Positions 1 to 8,601 of a stretch of 64,000 nt of DNA are shown one piece after another. The notes under the pieces were generated by a model. The model did no database searches and was not told the origin of the DNA. It saw only the letters and a list, made by a program, of their open reading frames with translations. A program made the translations under genes and the position numbers. The number at the start of each line of letters is the position of its first letter. Position 1 is the stretch's first letter. This DNA comes from an uncultured Clostridia bacterium. Lineage in GTDB: Bacteria > Bacillota > Clostridia > Christensenellales > Borkfalkiaceae. Location: positions 183,508 through 247,507 of the forward strand of contig CAKQRE010000026.1 in assembly GCA_934271265.1 (NCBI GenBank), given 5' to 3'.

Positions 1-2
1 GA

Positions 3-902
3 CCTTCGACTTATGCGACGATCATCTCCGTGCTTTCCAAGAGGAAATACACCGTGAAGGACGGCAAGAGCCTCGTTCCCACGGACGTTGCTTTTGCCAT
101 CACCGATATGCTCGTGAAATATTTTTCCGACATCATGGACGTATCTTTCACGGCGAACATGGAAGATAAGCTCGACGGTATCGAATCGGGCGGGCAGGAC
201 TGGCATAAGATCATCGCCGATTTTTATCCCCCCTTCCTCGAACAGCTCAATTTTGCCTCGACCGACGGCGACGAGCTGACGGATATTCCGTGCGATAAGT
301 GCGGGGCTCCGATGATCCGCAAGAACGGCAGATACGGGAAGTTCCTTGCCTGTTCGAGATATCCGGAATGTTCCAACATCAAATCGGAAAACGAAGAGGT
401 CTCCGACGTCGTGTGCGAAAAGTGCGGGGCGAGAATGGTGGTAAAAAGCGGCAGATACGGGAAATTTCTCGCCTGCCCGAATTATCCGGAATGTAACAAC
501 ATCAAACCGCTCGACGAAGAAAAAACGGACGAAAAGTGCGAGAAGTGCGGCGGAGATATGGTGATAAAGAAAGGGAAATTCGGCAAATATCTGCAATGCG
601 TTTCCTGCAAGGCAACGAAGAGCCTTGCGGAAAAAGCGGGCGTCTGCCCCCTTTGCGGACATCCGACCCAGAAAATGACTTCCCGCAGTGGAAAAACCTT
701 CTACGGTTGTTCCGACTATCCGAAATGCTCGTTCATGAGCTGGGATATGCCCCTTGCCGAACAGTGCCCGAAGTGCGGCAGTTACCTCGTGCTTGCCAAG
801 GACGGCAAGACGAAGAAATGCTCTTCGAAAGATTGCGACTACGTACTGAAAGCTCCGAAGACGAAAGACGAAAAGAAAGAAAAAGATGGCGAAAAAAATT
901 AA
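3..902 (+). CDS. topA: DNA topoisomerase I, C-terminal part (5' end outside window)
   Basis: The reading frame is open from the first base. The visible start, PSTYATIISVLSKRKY, matches the conserved segment of type IA topoisomerases just before the C-terminal domain, so the active-site tyrosine region lies upstream of the window. The protein relaxes negatively supercoiled DNA in the cytoplasm. The C-terminus carries five consecutive zinc-ribbon-like modules: CDKCG...CSRYPEC, CEKCG...CPNYPEC, CEKCGG...CVSC, CPLCG...CSDYPKC and CPKCG...CSSKDC. Most bacterial enzymes have three or so, so five is at the high end. The Lys-rich tail ends in a stop that overlaps trmFO by 17 bases, consistent with translational coupling; topA-trmFO-hslVU is a known Bacillota gene order. 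Identification is secure; the true start is not visible. Confidence 0.95.
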   Translation, partial: PSTYATIISVLSKRKYTVKDGKSLVPTDVAFAITDMLVKYFSDIMDVSFTANMEDKLDGIESGGQDWHKIIADFYPPFLEQLNFASTDGDELTDIPCDKCGAPMIRKNGRYGKFLACSRYPECSNIKSENEEVSDVVCEKCGARMVVKSGRYGKFLACPNYPECNNIKPLDEEKTDEKCEKCGGDMVIKKGKFGKYLQCVSCKATKSLAEKAGVCPLCGHPTQKMTSRSGKTFYGCSDYPKCSFMSWDMPLAEQCPKCGSYLVLAKDGKTKKCSSKDCDYVLKAPKTKDEKKEKDGEKN

Positions 903-2193
903 AGTGATCGGCGGCGGGCTCGCGGGGAGCGAGGCGGCGTATTATCTCGCCCGACGCGGATACGACGTGACGCTCGTCGATATCAAGCCGAAGGCGTTCA
1001 CCCCCGCCCATAAGAACGAAAACTATGCCGAACTCGTATGTTCCAATTCCTTGAAGAGCGACGACGTTTACGGGAACGCCTGCGGGCTTTTAAAAGAGGA
1101 GATGAGGATCCTCGGTTCGATGGTTATCGCCGTGGCGGACGAAACGCGGGTGCCGGCGGGCAATGCTCTTGCCGTGGATCGCGAGCGTTTTGCGGAAAAG
1201 ATCACGGAGAAATTGAGATCGATGCCGAACATTTCGTTTAAATGTGAAAATGTGTCGGTAATCGACTTATCCGAGGATATTATCGTGGCAACGGGTCCGC
1301 TTACAACGCCGGAACTCTGCGAAAATATCCGCGAGCTTACGGGTACCGCCTGTTACTTTTTCGACGCCGCCGCGCCCATCGTTGCGGGGGATTCGGTGGA
1401 TATGTCGCAGGCGTTCGTTTCCGATCGCTGGGGAGAAACGGGCAAGGGCGACTACGTGAACTGTCCGATCGACAAAGAGGGATATCTCGAATTTTACCGC
1501 GAGCTTACGACCGCAAAGCGGGCGGAGCTGCACGATTTCGAAAGCGCGAAAGTTTTTGAGGGGTGTATGCCCGTAGAGGTGATGGCGGCGCGAGGGGAAG
1601 ATACCCTGCGGTTCGGCCCCCTGAAACCGGCGGGACTGACCGATCCGAAAACGGGTCGCTGGCCCTATGCCTGTCTGCAGCTGAGAAAAGAGGACGAACA
1701 CGGCGAAATGTATAATCTCGTCGGGTTTCAGACCAATCTTTTGTTTCCCGAGCAGAAAAGGGTGTTTTCCCTTTTCCCCGCATTGAAAAACGCGGAGTTT
1801 CTCCGCTACGGCGTGATGCATCGGAACACTTATCTGAATTCGCCGAAATGTTTAAACGAAGATTTCTCGCTGAAAAACCACCCGAACGTGTTTTTTGCCG
1901 GACAGATCACCGGCGTGGAAGGCTACGTGGAAAGTACGGCGAGCGGGCTTTGGGCGGCGATCAATCTCGACCGGAAGCTGAGCGGAAAGGAATCGCTGCC
2001 TGCGGATAACGAAACGGTGATCGGCGCGCTCGCGAAATACGTTGCGACGAAAAATGCCGATTTTCAGCCCATGAACGCCAATTACGGCGTGTTAAAGCCC
2101 CTTTTGCTTTCGCCGAAAAAGAAAGCGGACAAGAAGAAAGAAATGAGCGAAAGGGCACTTGAAAAAATAAAGGAGATCAAAAAATCGATATGA
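886..2193 (+). CDS. trmFO: methylenetetrahydrofolate-tRNA-(uracil-5-)-methyltransferase TrmFO
   Basis: The 435-residue protein makes the ribothymidine (m5U54) of the tRNA T-loop, using methylenetetrahydrofolate as carbon donor and FAD as reductant; this is the Bacillota alternative to SAM-dependent TrmA. The N-terminal dinucleotide-binding motif VIGGGLAGSEAA (residues 7-18) is followed by the family motif AELVCSNSLKS with Cys52, and the second conserved cysteine is Cys227 in FEGCMPVEVMA. These correspond to the two cysteines implicated in catalysis in the Bacillus enzyme (family knowledge). The GQITGVEGYVES segment near residue 345 is also typical. Length is normal for the family. It overlaps topA upstream, and its TGA shares four bases (ATGA) with the hslV start, so the genes are very likely co-transcribed. 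Confidence 0.97.
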   Translation: MAKKIKVIGGGLAGSEAAYYLARRGYDVTLVDIKPKAFTPAHKNENYAELVCSNSLKSDDVYGNACGLLKEEMRILGSMVIAVADETRVPAGNALAVDRERFAEKITEKLRSMPNISFKCENVSVIDLSEDIIVATGPLTTPELCENIRELTGTACYFFDAAAPIVAGDSVDMSQAFVSDRWGETGKGDYVNCPIDKEGYLEFYRELTTAKRAELHDFESAKVFEGCMPVEVMAARGEDTLRFGPLKPAGLTDPKTGRWPYACLQLRKEDEHGEMYNLVGFQTNLLFPEQKRVFSLFPALKNAEFLRYGVMHRNTYLNSPKCLNEDFSLKNHPNVFFAGQITGVEGYVESTASGLWAAINLDRKLSGKESLPADNETVIGALAKYVATKNADFQPMNANYGVLKPLLLSPKKKADKKKEMSERALEKIKEIKKSI

Positions 2194-2729
2194 ATTCTCA
2201 GTTCAAAGGAACGACGATCTGCGCCGTGAGAAAGAACGGCGAAACGGCGATCGCGGGGGACGGACAGGTCACTCTCGGCGAATCGGTCGTGTTTAAAAAT
2301 AATGCCGTTAAGGTGAGAAGGATCTACAACGGAAAAGTAGTGATCGGCTTTGCCGGTACCGTATCGGACGCGTTTTCCCTCTGCGAGAGATTCGAAGCCA
2401 TGCTGAATAAATTCGCGGGGAATCTCGAAAGGAGCGCGGTGGAACTTGCCGAACAGTGGAGAAGAGATCAGGCGGGCAGGAAACTCGAAGCCATGATGAT
2501 CTGCGCCGATAAGGAATCTCTGCTGATCGTTTCGGGAACGGGCGAGGTGATCGAGCCGGACGACGGCGTGTGCGCGATCGGAAGCGGCGGCAATTACGCC
2601 CTTGCGGCGGCGCGGGCGCTGGCTGACGAAACGGATTATTCCGCAGAAGAGATCGCGGTGAAAGCTCTTAAGATCGCAAGCAGGATCTGTATTTTCACCA
2701 ACGACCACATCACGTGCGAAAAAGTGTAA
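2190..2729 (+). CDS. hslV: ATP-dependent protease proteolytic subunit HslV (ClpQ)
   Basis: This 179-residue protein is the peptidase subunit of the HslUV (ClpYQ) protease, a bacterial proteasome-like dodecamer in the cytoplasm. The catalytic N-terminal threonine should be Thr8 in the sequence GTTICAVRK, exposed after removal of a seven-residue propeptide. The motifs AGDGQVTLG and GFAGTVSDAF are family hallmarks, and length fits. It starts inside the trmFO stop (ATGA overlap) and is followed 21 bases later by hslU, its ATPase partner. The usual xerC gene between trmFO and hslV in Bacillus-type operons is absent here. Confidence 0.97.
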   Translation: MNSQFKGTTICAVRKNGETAIAGDGQVTLGESVVFKNNAVKVRRIYNGKVVIGFAGTVSDAFSLCERFEAMLNKFAGNLERSAVELAEQWRRDQAGRKLEAMMICADKESLLIVSGTGEVIEPDDGVCAIGSGGNYALAAARALADETDYSAEEIAVKALKIASRICIFTNDHITCEKV

Positions 2730-2750
2730 GGCAAGGAGGTATCGCAGAAT

Positions 2751-4061
2751 ATGGATCTGACGCCGAGAGAGATCGTAAAAGAACTCGACAAATATATTAT
2801 CGGACAGGATAAAGCAAAACGTTCGGTGGCGGTGGCGCTGCGCAACCGCTATCGCAGAAGCAAACTTTCGCCCGAGCTCCGCGAGGAGATCACCCCGAAG
2901 AACATCATTATGAAAGGTCCTACGGGCGTGGGGAAAACGGAGATCGCGAGAAGACTTGCAAAATTGGTGAAAGCCCCCTTTATCAAGGTGGAGGCGACGA
3001 AATATACGGAAGTCGGTTACGTCGGAAGAGACGTGGAATCGATGATCCGCGATCTTGTGGAAGCGAGCGTCCGCATGGTCAGGGAAGAGCAGTTTGCCAC
3101 CGTTTCCGCCCGCGCGACCGCCACGGCGGAAAAACAGGTGCTCGACGTACTGAAAACGGCATTGAAAAGCGGAAAGGGCGAAACGCCGACCGAGCTTTGG
3201 GAAAAGACGTTGCAGGACGATTTCCGCGCCGGCAAGTATGACAATTTCAATATCGAGATCGACGTGGTAGACGAACCGAAACCGATGGAACTGATGCCCG
3301 GCATGAACACGGAGATCTCCCTCGGCTCCATCTTCGGCGACTTCATGCCGAAAAAACACAAAAAGCGTAAGCTTACGGTAAAAGAGGCAATGAAACTCAT
3401 CGTTGCCGAAGAGAGCGAAAAACTCATCGATAAGGACGCCGTTACGACGGAGGCGGTACGCCGCGCCGAGGAAGAGGGCATCATTTTTATCGACGAGATC
3501 GACAAGATCGCCAACCGTGCCAAACAGAGCGGACAGGACGTTTCCCGCGAAGGGGTGCAGAGAGATATCCTTCCCATCGTGGAAGGGTGCAGCGTGAACA
3601 CGAAATACGGGATCGTGAAAACGGACTATATCCTCTTTATCGCCGCGGGCGCATTCCACGTTTCCGCGGTGGAAGACCTCATTCCGGAACTTCAGGGCAG
3701 ATTCCCCATCAAAGTGGAGCTCGACAGCCTGACGAAAGAAGACTTCGTGAATATTCTGACCATGCCGGAAAACGCCATCACGATGCAGTATGCCCACCTT
3801 CTTCGCGTGGATAATATCGATCTTGTGTTTACGAAGGAAGCGATCGGAAAGATCGCCGAACTTTCGGCGGAGATCAACGCGACGAGCGAAGACATCGGCG
3901 CGAGAAGGCTTCATACCGTGATGGAAAATCTCGTGGAAGACATTTCCTTCAACGCGGGCGGGGATATCCCTCTTACGACCGTTACCGTGGACGAAAAATA
4001 CGTGGAAGATCACCTTTCCGGCATGATCGCCGACAGAAGCGTGAAAAAATATATTCTTTAA
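2751..4061 (+). CDS. hslU: ATP-dependent protease ATPase subunit HslU (ClpY)
   Basis: The 436-residue AAA+ unfoldase recognises and threads substrates into HslV. Walker A is GPTGVGKT at residues 56-63; Walker B is IIFIDEIDKIA at about residue 244. The intermediate (I) domain between them is rich in charged residues, as usual. The C-terminal tail KKYIL resembles the hydrophobic HslU tail that inserts into HslV. A clear Shine-Dalgarno sequence (GGAGGT, 2736-2741) precedes the ATG. It lies between hslV and hisS, with only 13 bases to the latter. In Bacillus the next gene is codY; here it is hisS. Confidence 0.97.
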   Translation: MDLTPREIVKELDKYIIGQDKAKRSVAVALRNRYRRSKLSPELREEITPKNIIMKGPTGVGKTEIARRLAKLVKAPFIKVEATKYTEVGYVGRDVESMIRDLVEASVRMVREEQFATVSARATATAEKQVLDVLKTALKSGKGETPTELWEKTLQDDFRAGKYDNFNIEIDVVDEPKPMELMPGMNTEISLGSIFGDFMPKKHKKRKLTVKEAMKLIVAEESEKLIDKDAVTTEAVRRAEEEGIIFIDEIDKIANRAKQSGQDVSREGVQRDILPIVEGCSVNTKYGIVKTDYILFIAAGAFHVSAVEDLIPELQGRFPIKVELDSLTKEDFVNILTMPENAITMQYAHLLRVDNIDLVFTKEAIGKIAELSAEINATSEDIGARRLHTVMENLVEDISFNAGGDIPLTTVTVDEKYVEDHLSGMIADRSVKKYIL

Positions 4062-4074
4062 GGATCCGAACATT

Positions 4075-5331
4075 ATGATAAACATTCCAAAGGGTACCAA
4101 AGACGTTCTGCCCGACGAGAGTTATCGCTGGCACTACGTGGAAAAGATCGCGCGCGATACCGCCGATTTATATTGTCTTAGCGAGATCAGGACGCCGACC
4201 TTCGAGCACACCGAGCTTTTTCTGCGCGGGGTGGGCGAAACGACGGACGTCGTGAACAAAGAGATGTACACCTTCCTCGATAAAGGGGAGAGGAGCATCA
4301 CTTTAAAACCGGAAGGCACGGCGGGCGTTGCGAGAAGCTATATCGAAAACGGCTTGCACAATTCGGCAATGCCGCTGAAAATGTATTATATCACCCCCGT
4401 TTTCCGCTATGAGAATCCTCAGAAGGGAAGACTGCGCGAACATCACCAGTTCGGTGTGGAGATCTACGGCGGGAAAGGGGCGGATACGGATGCGGAAGTG
4501 ATCTCGCTTGCCTATTCGTTGCTGACAAAGCTGGGGCTTTCCGTCGAGCTGAACCTGAATTCCATGGGGTGTCCGACTTGCCGCGGCGAGTATAACAAGG
4601 CTCTTAAAGCCTATTTTGCGGATAAAAAAGATAAACTTTGCCCGACCTGCCGCGTTCGTTACGAGAAGAATCCGCTCAGGATCCTCGACTGTAAGGAAGA
4701 GGGTTGTAAGGCGATGTGTAAAGACGCGCCGAAAATTACGGACTATCTCTGCGACGACTGCAAAGCTCATTTCGATAAACTGAAGGAACTTCTCGGAGCG
4801 ATCGGGATCTCCTATAAAGTGAACCCGTATATCGTGAGAGGGCTCGATTATTACACGAGAACGGTTTTCGAATTCGTTACCACGGCGCTCGGCTCGCAGG
4901 GAACCGTCTGCGGCGGCGGTCGTTACGACAACCTGATCTCCTCCCTCGGCGGACAGCCGACTTCCGGCGTCGGATTCGGCATGGGGCTGGAACGCGTGCT
5001 GATGCTGATGGACGAATCGGGCGTTAAGATCCCGAACCCGACCCCCGTGACCCTTTACGTTGCGGCGATGGGGGAAGAAGCATACGCGAAAGGGTTCGCT
5101 CTCGTGACCGCTCTTCGCTTAAAAGGCGTGAAAGCGGAGATCGATCATGCGGGAAGGGGCGTGAAGGCTCAGTTCAAATATGCCGATAAGATCGGCGCGA
5201 AATACGTGGTCGCGCTCGGCGAAAACGAGCTTTCCTCCGGAAAATGCACTTTGAAAGACATGGCTACGGGAGAGGGAAAGGAAGTCGGGATCGATTCCCT
5301 TGCCGACTGTTTTTCCGGCGACGGAGAATAA
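4075..5331 (+). CDS. hisS: histidine-tRNA ligase
   Basis: This 418-residue class II aminoacyl-tRNA synthetase charges tRNA-His. The N-terminal GTKDVLPDE, motif 2 (VFRYENPQKGRLREHHQ), the histidine-binding segment VRGLDYYTRTVFEF, GGGRYDNLI and motif 3 (GFGMGLERVLML) are all present, followed by the anticodon-binding domain. Several cysteines between about residues 164 and 228 (CPTC, CPTC, CDDC) form a cluster that could bind zinc, a feature seen in many clostridial HisRS sequences. It follows hslU by 13 bases and appears to be the last gene of the topA operon; no obvious T-box leader lies in front of it. Confidence 0.97.
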   Translation: MINIPKGTKDVLPDESYRWHYVEKIARDTADLYCLSEIRTPTFEHTELFLRGVGETTDVVNKEMYTFLDKGERSITLKPEGTAGVARSYIENGLHNSAMPLKMYYITPVFRYENPQKGRLREHHQFGVEIYGGKGADTDAEVISLAYSLLTKLGLSVELNLNSMGCPTCRGEYNKALKAYFADKKDKLCPTCRVRYEKNPLRILDCKEEGCKAMCKDAPKITDYLCDDCKAHFDKLKELLGAIGISYKVNPYIVRGLDYYTRTVFEFVTTALGSQGTVCGGGRYDNLISSLGGQPTSGVGFGMGLERVLMLMDESGVKIPNPTPVTLYVAAMGEEAYAKGFALVTALRLKGVKAEIDHAGRGVKAQFKYADKIGAKYVVALGENELSSGKCTLKDMATGEGKEVGIDSLADCFSGDGE

Positions 5332-5368
5332 AAAACGAAAAGTTACGCATAATAGGCACGACGGACGA

Positions 5369-5390
5369 CGCCGCAAGGCGTTTTGCGGCG
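5369..5390 (+). promoter_or_regulatory. GC-rich hairpin in the hisS-thioredoxin gap
   Basis: An 8-bp perfect inverted repeat, CGCCGCAA (5369-5376) and TTGCGGCG (5383-5390), with a 6-base loop. No T-run follows, so it is not a standard terminator. GACGG and CCGTC further out could extend the fold. It may shape the thioredoxin leader. Confidence 0.35.
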
Positions 5391-5439
5391 GACGAAAGGA
5401 CAAGCCCGTCGCGCCGACAAACAAAGGAGAATTTTTGAA

Positions 5440-5766
5440 ATGGAAAACATTATAAACGTGTTCGACGACGAATTCGAAAAAGAAGTGATCGGAAGCGAAT
5501 TGCCCGTTCTCGTCGATTTCTGGGCAAGCTGGTGCGCGCCTTGCCGCATGCAGGGGGAAGTTCTGAAAGAGATCGCCCCCGACCTTGCGGGAAAGGTGAA
5601 GATCGTGAAAGTGAACGTGGACGAAAGCGAAAAGACGGCGATCCGTTACGGAATTTCCGCCATCCCGACGTTATTGCTTTTCAAAAACGGCGAAGTCGCG
5701 GAGAAAAGCGTAGGGCTTTCTTCCCGGGCGGAACTTTCGGAAATGCTTCTCAAATATATCGGCTGA
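5440..5766 (+). CDS. thioredoxin-family protein
   Basis: A 108-residue cytoplasmic thiol-disulfide oxidoreductase of thioredoxin size. The active site is WCAPC rather than the canonical WCGPC, which may shift the redox potential. The cis-proline segment AIPTLLLFKNGE and the N-terminal VLVDFWASWC are standard. The start is set by the strong Shine-Dalgarno AAAGGAG (5424-5430), 9-10 bases before ATG at 5440; a longer in-frame reading would include implausible Arg-rich residues. It probably maintains protein thiols; whether it is the main thioredoxin cannot be told. A terminator follows. Confidence 0.9.
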   Translation: MENIINVFDDEFEKEVIGSELPVLVDFWASWCAPCRMQGEVLKEIAPDLAGKVKIVKVNVDESEKTAIRYGISAIPTLLLFKNGEVAEKSVGLSSRAELSEMLLKYIG

Positions 5767-5851
5767 AAAGCGTTCTGTCGCGGAGCTTCCCCTTTCCAGA
5801 CGTTTTAAGGAATTAAAATACCGCGATAATCGTGTTATAGCATTATTTATG

Positions 5852-5883
5852 AAAAAGTCACGGCTTCCCCCGCGACTTTTTTT
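5852..5883 (+). terminator. rho-independent terminator after thioredoxin
   Basis: AAAAAGTC (5852-5859) pairs with GACTTTTT (5874-5881), loop GC-rich, followed by a T-run. It ends the thioredoxin transcript. Confidence 0.8.
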
Positions 5884-6100
5884 GCGCTTTATCGGGCGTT
5901 GTAGTAACAAATGAATTATAATTCTGTCGATCCGGTTTGTAGTTTTTTCCGAAGGATCCGCCGGAAGGAGAAAGCGAGGGCGGAGCCGGGCGGGTTTATA
6001 ACGATTATAGGATCGCTCCGGGAAAGGGATCGCCGCAGGGCGGCGTGCCGGTATCGTACGCCCGTGCGGAAAATGCCACCGGGAAATTTTTCGGCGGGAA

Positions 6101-6130
6101 GTTCTATCCGGGGGAAAAGATCCATACATT
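6101..6130 (+). promoter_or_regulatory. possible sigma-E-type promoter for the spoIVF pair
   Basis: CATACATT at 6123-6130 fits the sigma-E -10 consensus CATACAnT of Bacillus. GTTCTAT 15 bases upstream is only a weak match to the -35. The spoIVF operon is sigma-E dependent in B. subtilis, so the position makes sense, but this is inference from one good half-site. Confidence 0.35.
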
Positions 6131-6159
6131 ATAACAGCAATTCAAAAGGAGATTCTGTT

Positions 6160-6969
6160 ATGAAAGACGGTATGGATTACGCCGAAATGCTCGGTATGCC
6201 CGTTTCTTCCTGCGACGTCGTGATCAGATCGGCGTCGAAAAAGCGTCGTCGCGACGCGAAGGAAGACGTGATCGCAAAGGTGAACGACGAATCTGTCGGG
6301 GAAAAGATTTCTTCCTGCGCGGAAGCGGCGGGAGAAAGTGCGGAAAGCGAAATTCCGCAGTCTGCGGAGAAGAACGGAGAAACGATCGCTCCGAACGGTT
6401 TCAAAGAGATTTCGCCGAGAAGGGCGAAGAGTCGCCGCGAAAAAACGGGCGCGGGCAGAGAAGGGAAAGCCTTTCGATTCGACGTCGTTTATGCGGAAGG
6501 GATCGCCGTGTTCGCGTTGGTCGTGGCGATCCTTCTCACCAATATTTTCTGGGAGAACAGCGGGATCAACGTTTTCTTCCGTAAGGCGTTCGGAACGGAG
6601 ATCGCGGCGACGGATACCCGCGCTTACACGAGCTTTTCGCCCCGTTCGCCTTCTTCGGAGCTTTCCGTGTCTCTTGACGGCGGCGTGATGACGTTCAGCG
6701 GGAAAGGCGCCCTTTATCCCGTGTGCGACGGCGAAATATCTTCCGTAACGGAAGAAAACGGGAAATATACCGTTACCGTAAAACACAGCGACGTTTTCAA
6801 AACCGTGATATCCGGCGTCGATTACGTCTATGCGGAAAAAGGGGACGAAGTGTTTAAATACATTCCCGTCTGCTATGTGGACGGGGACGCGAAAGTTTCC
6901 CTTTACGATTCCGGTCTTCTCGTTTCCGACTACGCGATCGAAAACGGCACGATCTTATGGGAAAGCTGA
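6160..6969 (+). CDS. SpoIVFA-like membrane protein
   Basis: A 269-residue single-pass protein. Residues 1-105 are charged and probably cytoplasmic; a membrane segment (AVFALVVAILLTNIFW, about 110-125) follows; the last 90 residues carry the pattern KGALYPVCDGEISSV...YTVTVKHSD...VDYVYAEKGDEV. That pattern resembles a degenerate LytM/M23 beta-sheet domain without the zinc ligands, which is the architecture of SpoIVFA, the regulator that holds SpoIVFB inactive during sporulation. The strongest support is context: its end overlaps by 13 bases an M50 protease of SpoIVFB type. Start chosen at ATG 6160 behind AAAAGGAG (6145-6152). Sequence identity to SpoIVFA is low, so the name stays tentative. Confidence 0.6.
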   Translation: MKDGMDYAEMLGMPVSSCDVVIRSASKKRRRDAKEDVIAKVNDESVGEKISSCAEAAGESAESEIPQSAEKNGETIAPNGFKEISPRRAKSRREKTGAGREGKAFRFDVVYAEGIAVFALVVAILLTNIFWENSGINVFFRKAFGTEIAATDTRAYTSFSPRSPSSELSVSLDGGVMTFSGKGALYPVCDGEISSVTEENGKYTVTVKHSDVFKTVISGVDYVYAEKGDEVFKYIPVCYVDGDAKVSLYDSGLLVSDYAIENGTILWES

Positions 6970-7868
6970 GATTTTCCGTTCACCCTCTCTTCTATTTATT
7001 CGGATTATACTTTGCCGCAACCGGCAAAGTATTTTCTTTTGTCACGTTTACCTTATGCGCCGTCGTTCACGAATTCGGGCATGCGATTGTAGCCGAAAAG
7101 TTGGGCTATAAGCTTTTAAACGTTACATTAATGCCTTATGGGGCGATCATCGGCGGCGATACGGAAGGGTTGACGACGAAAGACGAGATCCTTGTCGCGG
7201 CGGCGGGACCCGCCGTCAATCTCGCGATCGGCGTTGCCGTGCTCGCGCTGTGGTGGATCTTTCCCGAAAGCTATCCTTATACCGAACTTGCCGCGACCGC
7301 GAATTTCTCGCTTTTTTTCGTGAATCTTCTGCCTGCCTATCCGCTGGACGGCGGCAGGGTGCTTGCGGCGTGTCTTTCTCTGCGCCTCGGCAGAAAAAAG
7401 GCGTTCCGGATCGTTCGGGGAACGGGGATTGCCCTTTCCGTCGCGCTCCTCGGGCTGTTCGTCTGGTCGTGTTTCGGAAAGGTCAATCTTACCCTTCTGT
7501 TTTTTTCGTCTTTTTGTCTTGTCGGGGCGGTCGACAAAAAAAAGGAGAATTCTTACGTTTCCGTTTTCACGGCGGCTTCCCCGAACGTTCTGAAAAAATC
7601 GAGAGAGGTGAAAACGATCGCCGTTTCCGCCGATTATACCGTAAAAAAACTGCTTGCGAGAACGGACGGGGAAAGTTTGTACCGCGTTTATTTTTACGGG
7701 GCGGACGGGTCGCTTGTCGCGACGCTCGAGCCGCACGAGCTCTTGTCTTTGCTCGAGAAGCGGGGGCTGTACGATCGGATCCTTTCCGAAGAAGAGATTT
7801 TTCGAAAAAGGAGAAATAGTTCGGAGATCGCGGGGGATAAACTTGACAAATCGCTTCGTTTGCGGTAA
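6957..7868 (+). CDS. spoIVFB: SpoIVFB-type site-2 (M50) metalloprotease
   Basis: A 303-residue polytopic intramembrane zinc protease. HEFGH at residues 38-42 supplies the zinc histidines and the catalytic glutamate, and NLLPAYPLDGGRVL carries the third ligand, Asp131. Four to six membrane segments cover residues 8-185; a soluble C-terminal domain of about 110 residues follows (TVKKLLARTDGESLYRVY), which fits the CBS-like or regulatory tail of SpoIVFB. In Bacillus this enzyme cleaves pro-sigma-K in the mother cell. Its start lies inside the preceding SpoIVFA-like gene (13-base overlap). The C-terminal coding region contains the promoter of ppa (7843-7871). A housekeeping M50 paralogue, rseP, lies at 52997. 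Confidence 0.85.
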   Translation: MGKLRFSVHPLFYLFGLYFAATGKVFSFVTFTLCAVVHEFGHAIVAEKLGYKLLNVTLMPYGAIIGGDTEGLTTKDEILVAAAGPAVNLAIGVAVLALWWIFPESYPYTELAATANFSLFFVNLLPAYPLDGGRVLAACLSLRLGRKKAFRIVRGTGIALSVALLGLFVWSCFGKVNLTLLFFSSFCLVGAVDKKKENSYVSVFTAASPNVLKKSREVKTIAVSADYTVKKLLARTDGESLYRVYFYGADGSLVATLEPHELLSLLEKRGLYDRILSEEEIFRKRRNSSEIAGDKLDKSLRLR

Positions 7869-7871
7869 GAT
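7843..7871 (+). promoter_or_regulatory. sigma-A promoter of ppa
   Basis: TTGACA (7843-7848), 17-base spacer, TAAGAT (7866-7871), located in the last codons of spoIVFB and pointing at ppa. It gives a leader of about 90 bases. Confidence 0.75.
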
Positions 7872-7967
7872 ATTATATGACGTTACGTTGTCTTTCTTTT
7901 TTGCGGGGCACCGTGCGCCCAGCGGAAAACGAACAGCGTTTTCCTCTTTTATTCAGCGGAGGAACTC

Positions 7968-8510
7968 ATGAACATCTGGCACGACATCGACCGGAAAAGG
8001 ATCACGCCCGAAAACTTCGTCGCCGTGATCGAAATCAGCAAAGGCAGCAAACAGAAATACGAACTTGACAAAAAGACCGGTCTTCTGATCCTCGACAGGA
8101 TCCTGTACACGTCTACGCACTATCCGGCGAATTACGGATTCATTCCGCACACGCTCGCCGCCGACGGCGATCCGCTCGACGTTCTCGTCCTCTGTTCGGA
8201 AAGTCTTTTGCCTCTCAGTCTCGTGAACGTTTACCCGATCGGGGTCATCACGATGGACGACGGGGGTAAATCGGACGAAAAGATCATAGCGATCCCGTTC
8301 AGCGATCCCAACTATAACACCTATCGCTCGATCGACGAGTTGCCGAAACATATTTTCGACGAGATGCAGCATTTCTTCTCGGTGTATAAACAGCTGGAAG
8401 GAAAAAACACGGCTGTAAACACCGTGCAGGGAAAAGACGAGGCGATCGGGATCATTTCTTCGTCGCTCGAGAATTACAAAGAGCACCTCTTTGAAATTCT
8501 GAATAAATAA
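7968..8510 (+). CDS. ppa: inorganic pyrophosphatase (family I)
   Basis: The 180-residue soluble enzyme hydrolyses pyrophosphate to phosphate and pulls biosynthetic reactions forward. The signature DGDPLDVLVL (about residues 64-73), the earlier YELDKKTG and the NYGFIPHT segment are those of magnesium-dependent family I enzymes. Many clostridia use family II (DHH) enzymes, so family I is a modest lineage clue. Start chosen at ATG behind GCGGAGGAAC. It has its own promoter upstream and is followed by a gap of 91 bases to the SecB-like gene. Confidence 0.95.
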   Translation: MNIWHDIDRKRITPENFVAVIEISKGSKQKYELDKKTGLLILDRILYTSTHYPANYGFIPHTLAADGDPLDVLVLCSESLLPLSLVNVYPIGVITMDDGGKSDEKIIAIPFSDPNYNTYRSIDELPKHIFDEMQHFFSVYKQLEGKNTAVNTVQGKDEAIGIISSSLENYKEHLFEILNK

Positions 8511-8526
8511 GGCAGAACCGGCGGAC

Positions 8527-8571
8527 TGCGAAACGGGGCGTAAAGTCGCCCTGCGGAAGGGAAAGCCGTTT
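8527..8571 (+). promoter_or_regulatory. structured leader upstream of the SecB-like gene
   Basis: CGAAACGG (8527-8534) can pair with CCGTTTCG (8564-8571). Inside, GGGCG and CGCCC form a second hairpin, followed by a purine-rich stretch. The whole sits about 30 bases before the ATG at 8602 and has no T-run. It could be a translational control element; I do not recognise a known riboswitch. Confidence 0.3.
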
Positions 8572-8601
8572 CGATAAAATAAATTTAAGGAAGGCAAAAA
8601 G

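Larger units (their letters stand above)
5767..6159. other. intergenic region without a convincing gene
   Basis: This 393-base gap holds the thioredoxin terminator (5852-5883) and a sporulation-type promoter candidate (6101-6130). An open frame continues upstream of the spoIVFA-like start from 5911, but its Arg-rich, low-complexity translation and the Shine-Dalgarno at 6145-6152 argue that it is not translated. Nothing else is recognised. Confidence 0.6.

Noticed and set aside
2082..4100. 672-residue open frame on the minus strand opposite hslV/hslU
   Set aside because: Antisense shadow of well-supported genes; His/Arg/Phe-rich composition, no motif, no ribosome site.
5911..6159. N-terminal extension of the SpoIVFA-like protein
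   Set aside because: Arg-rich low-complexity translation and a strong ribosome site directly before ATG 6160.
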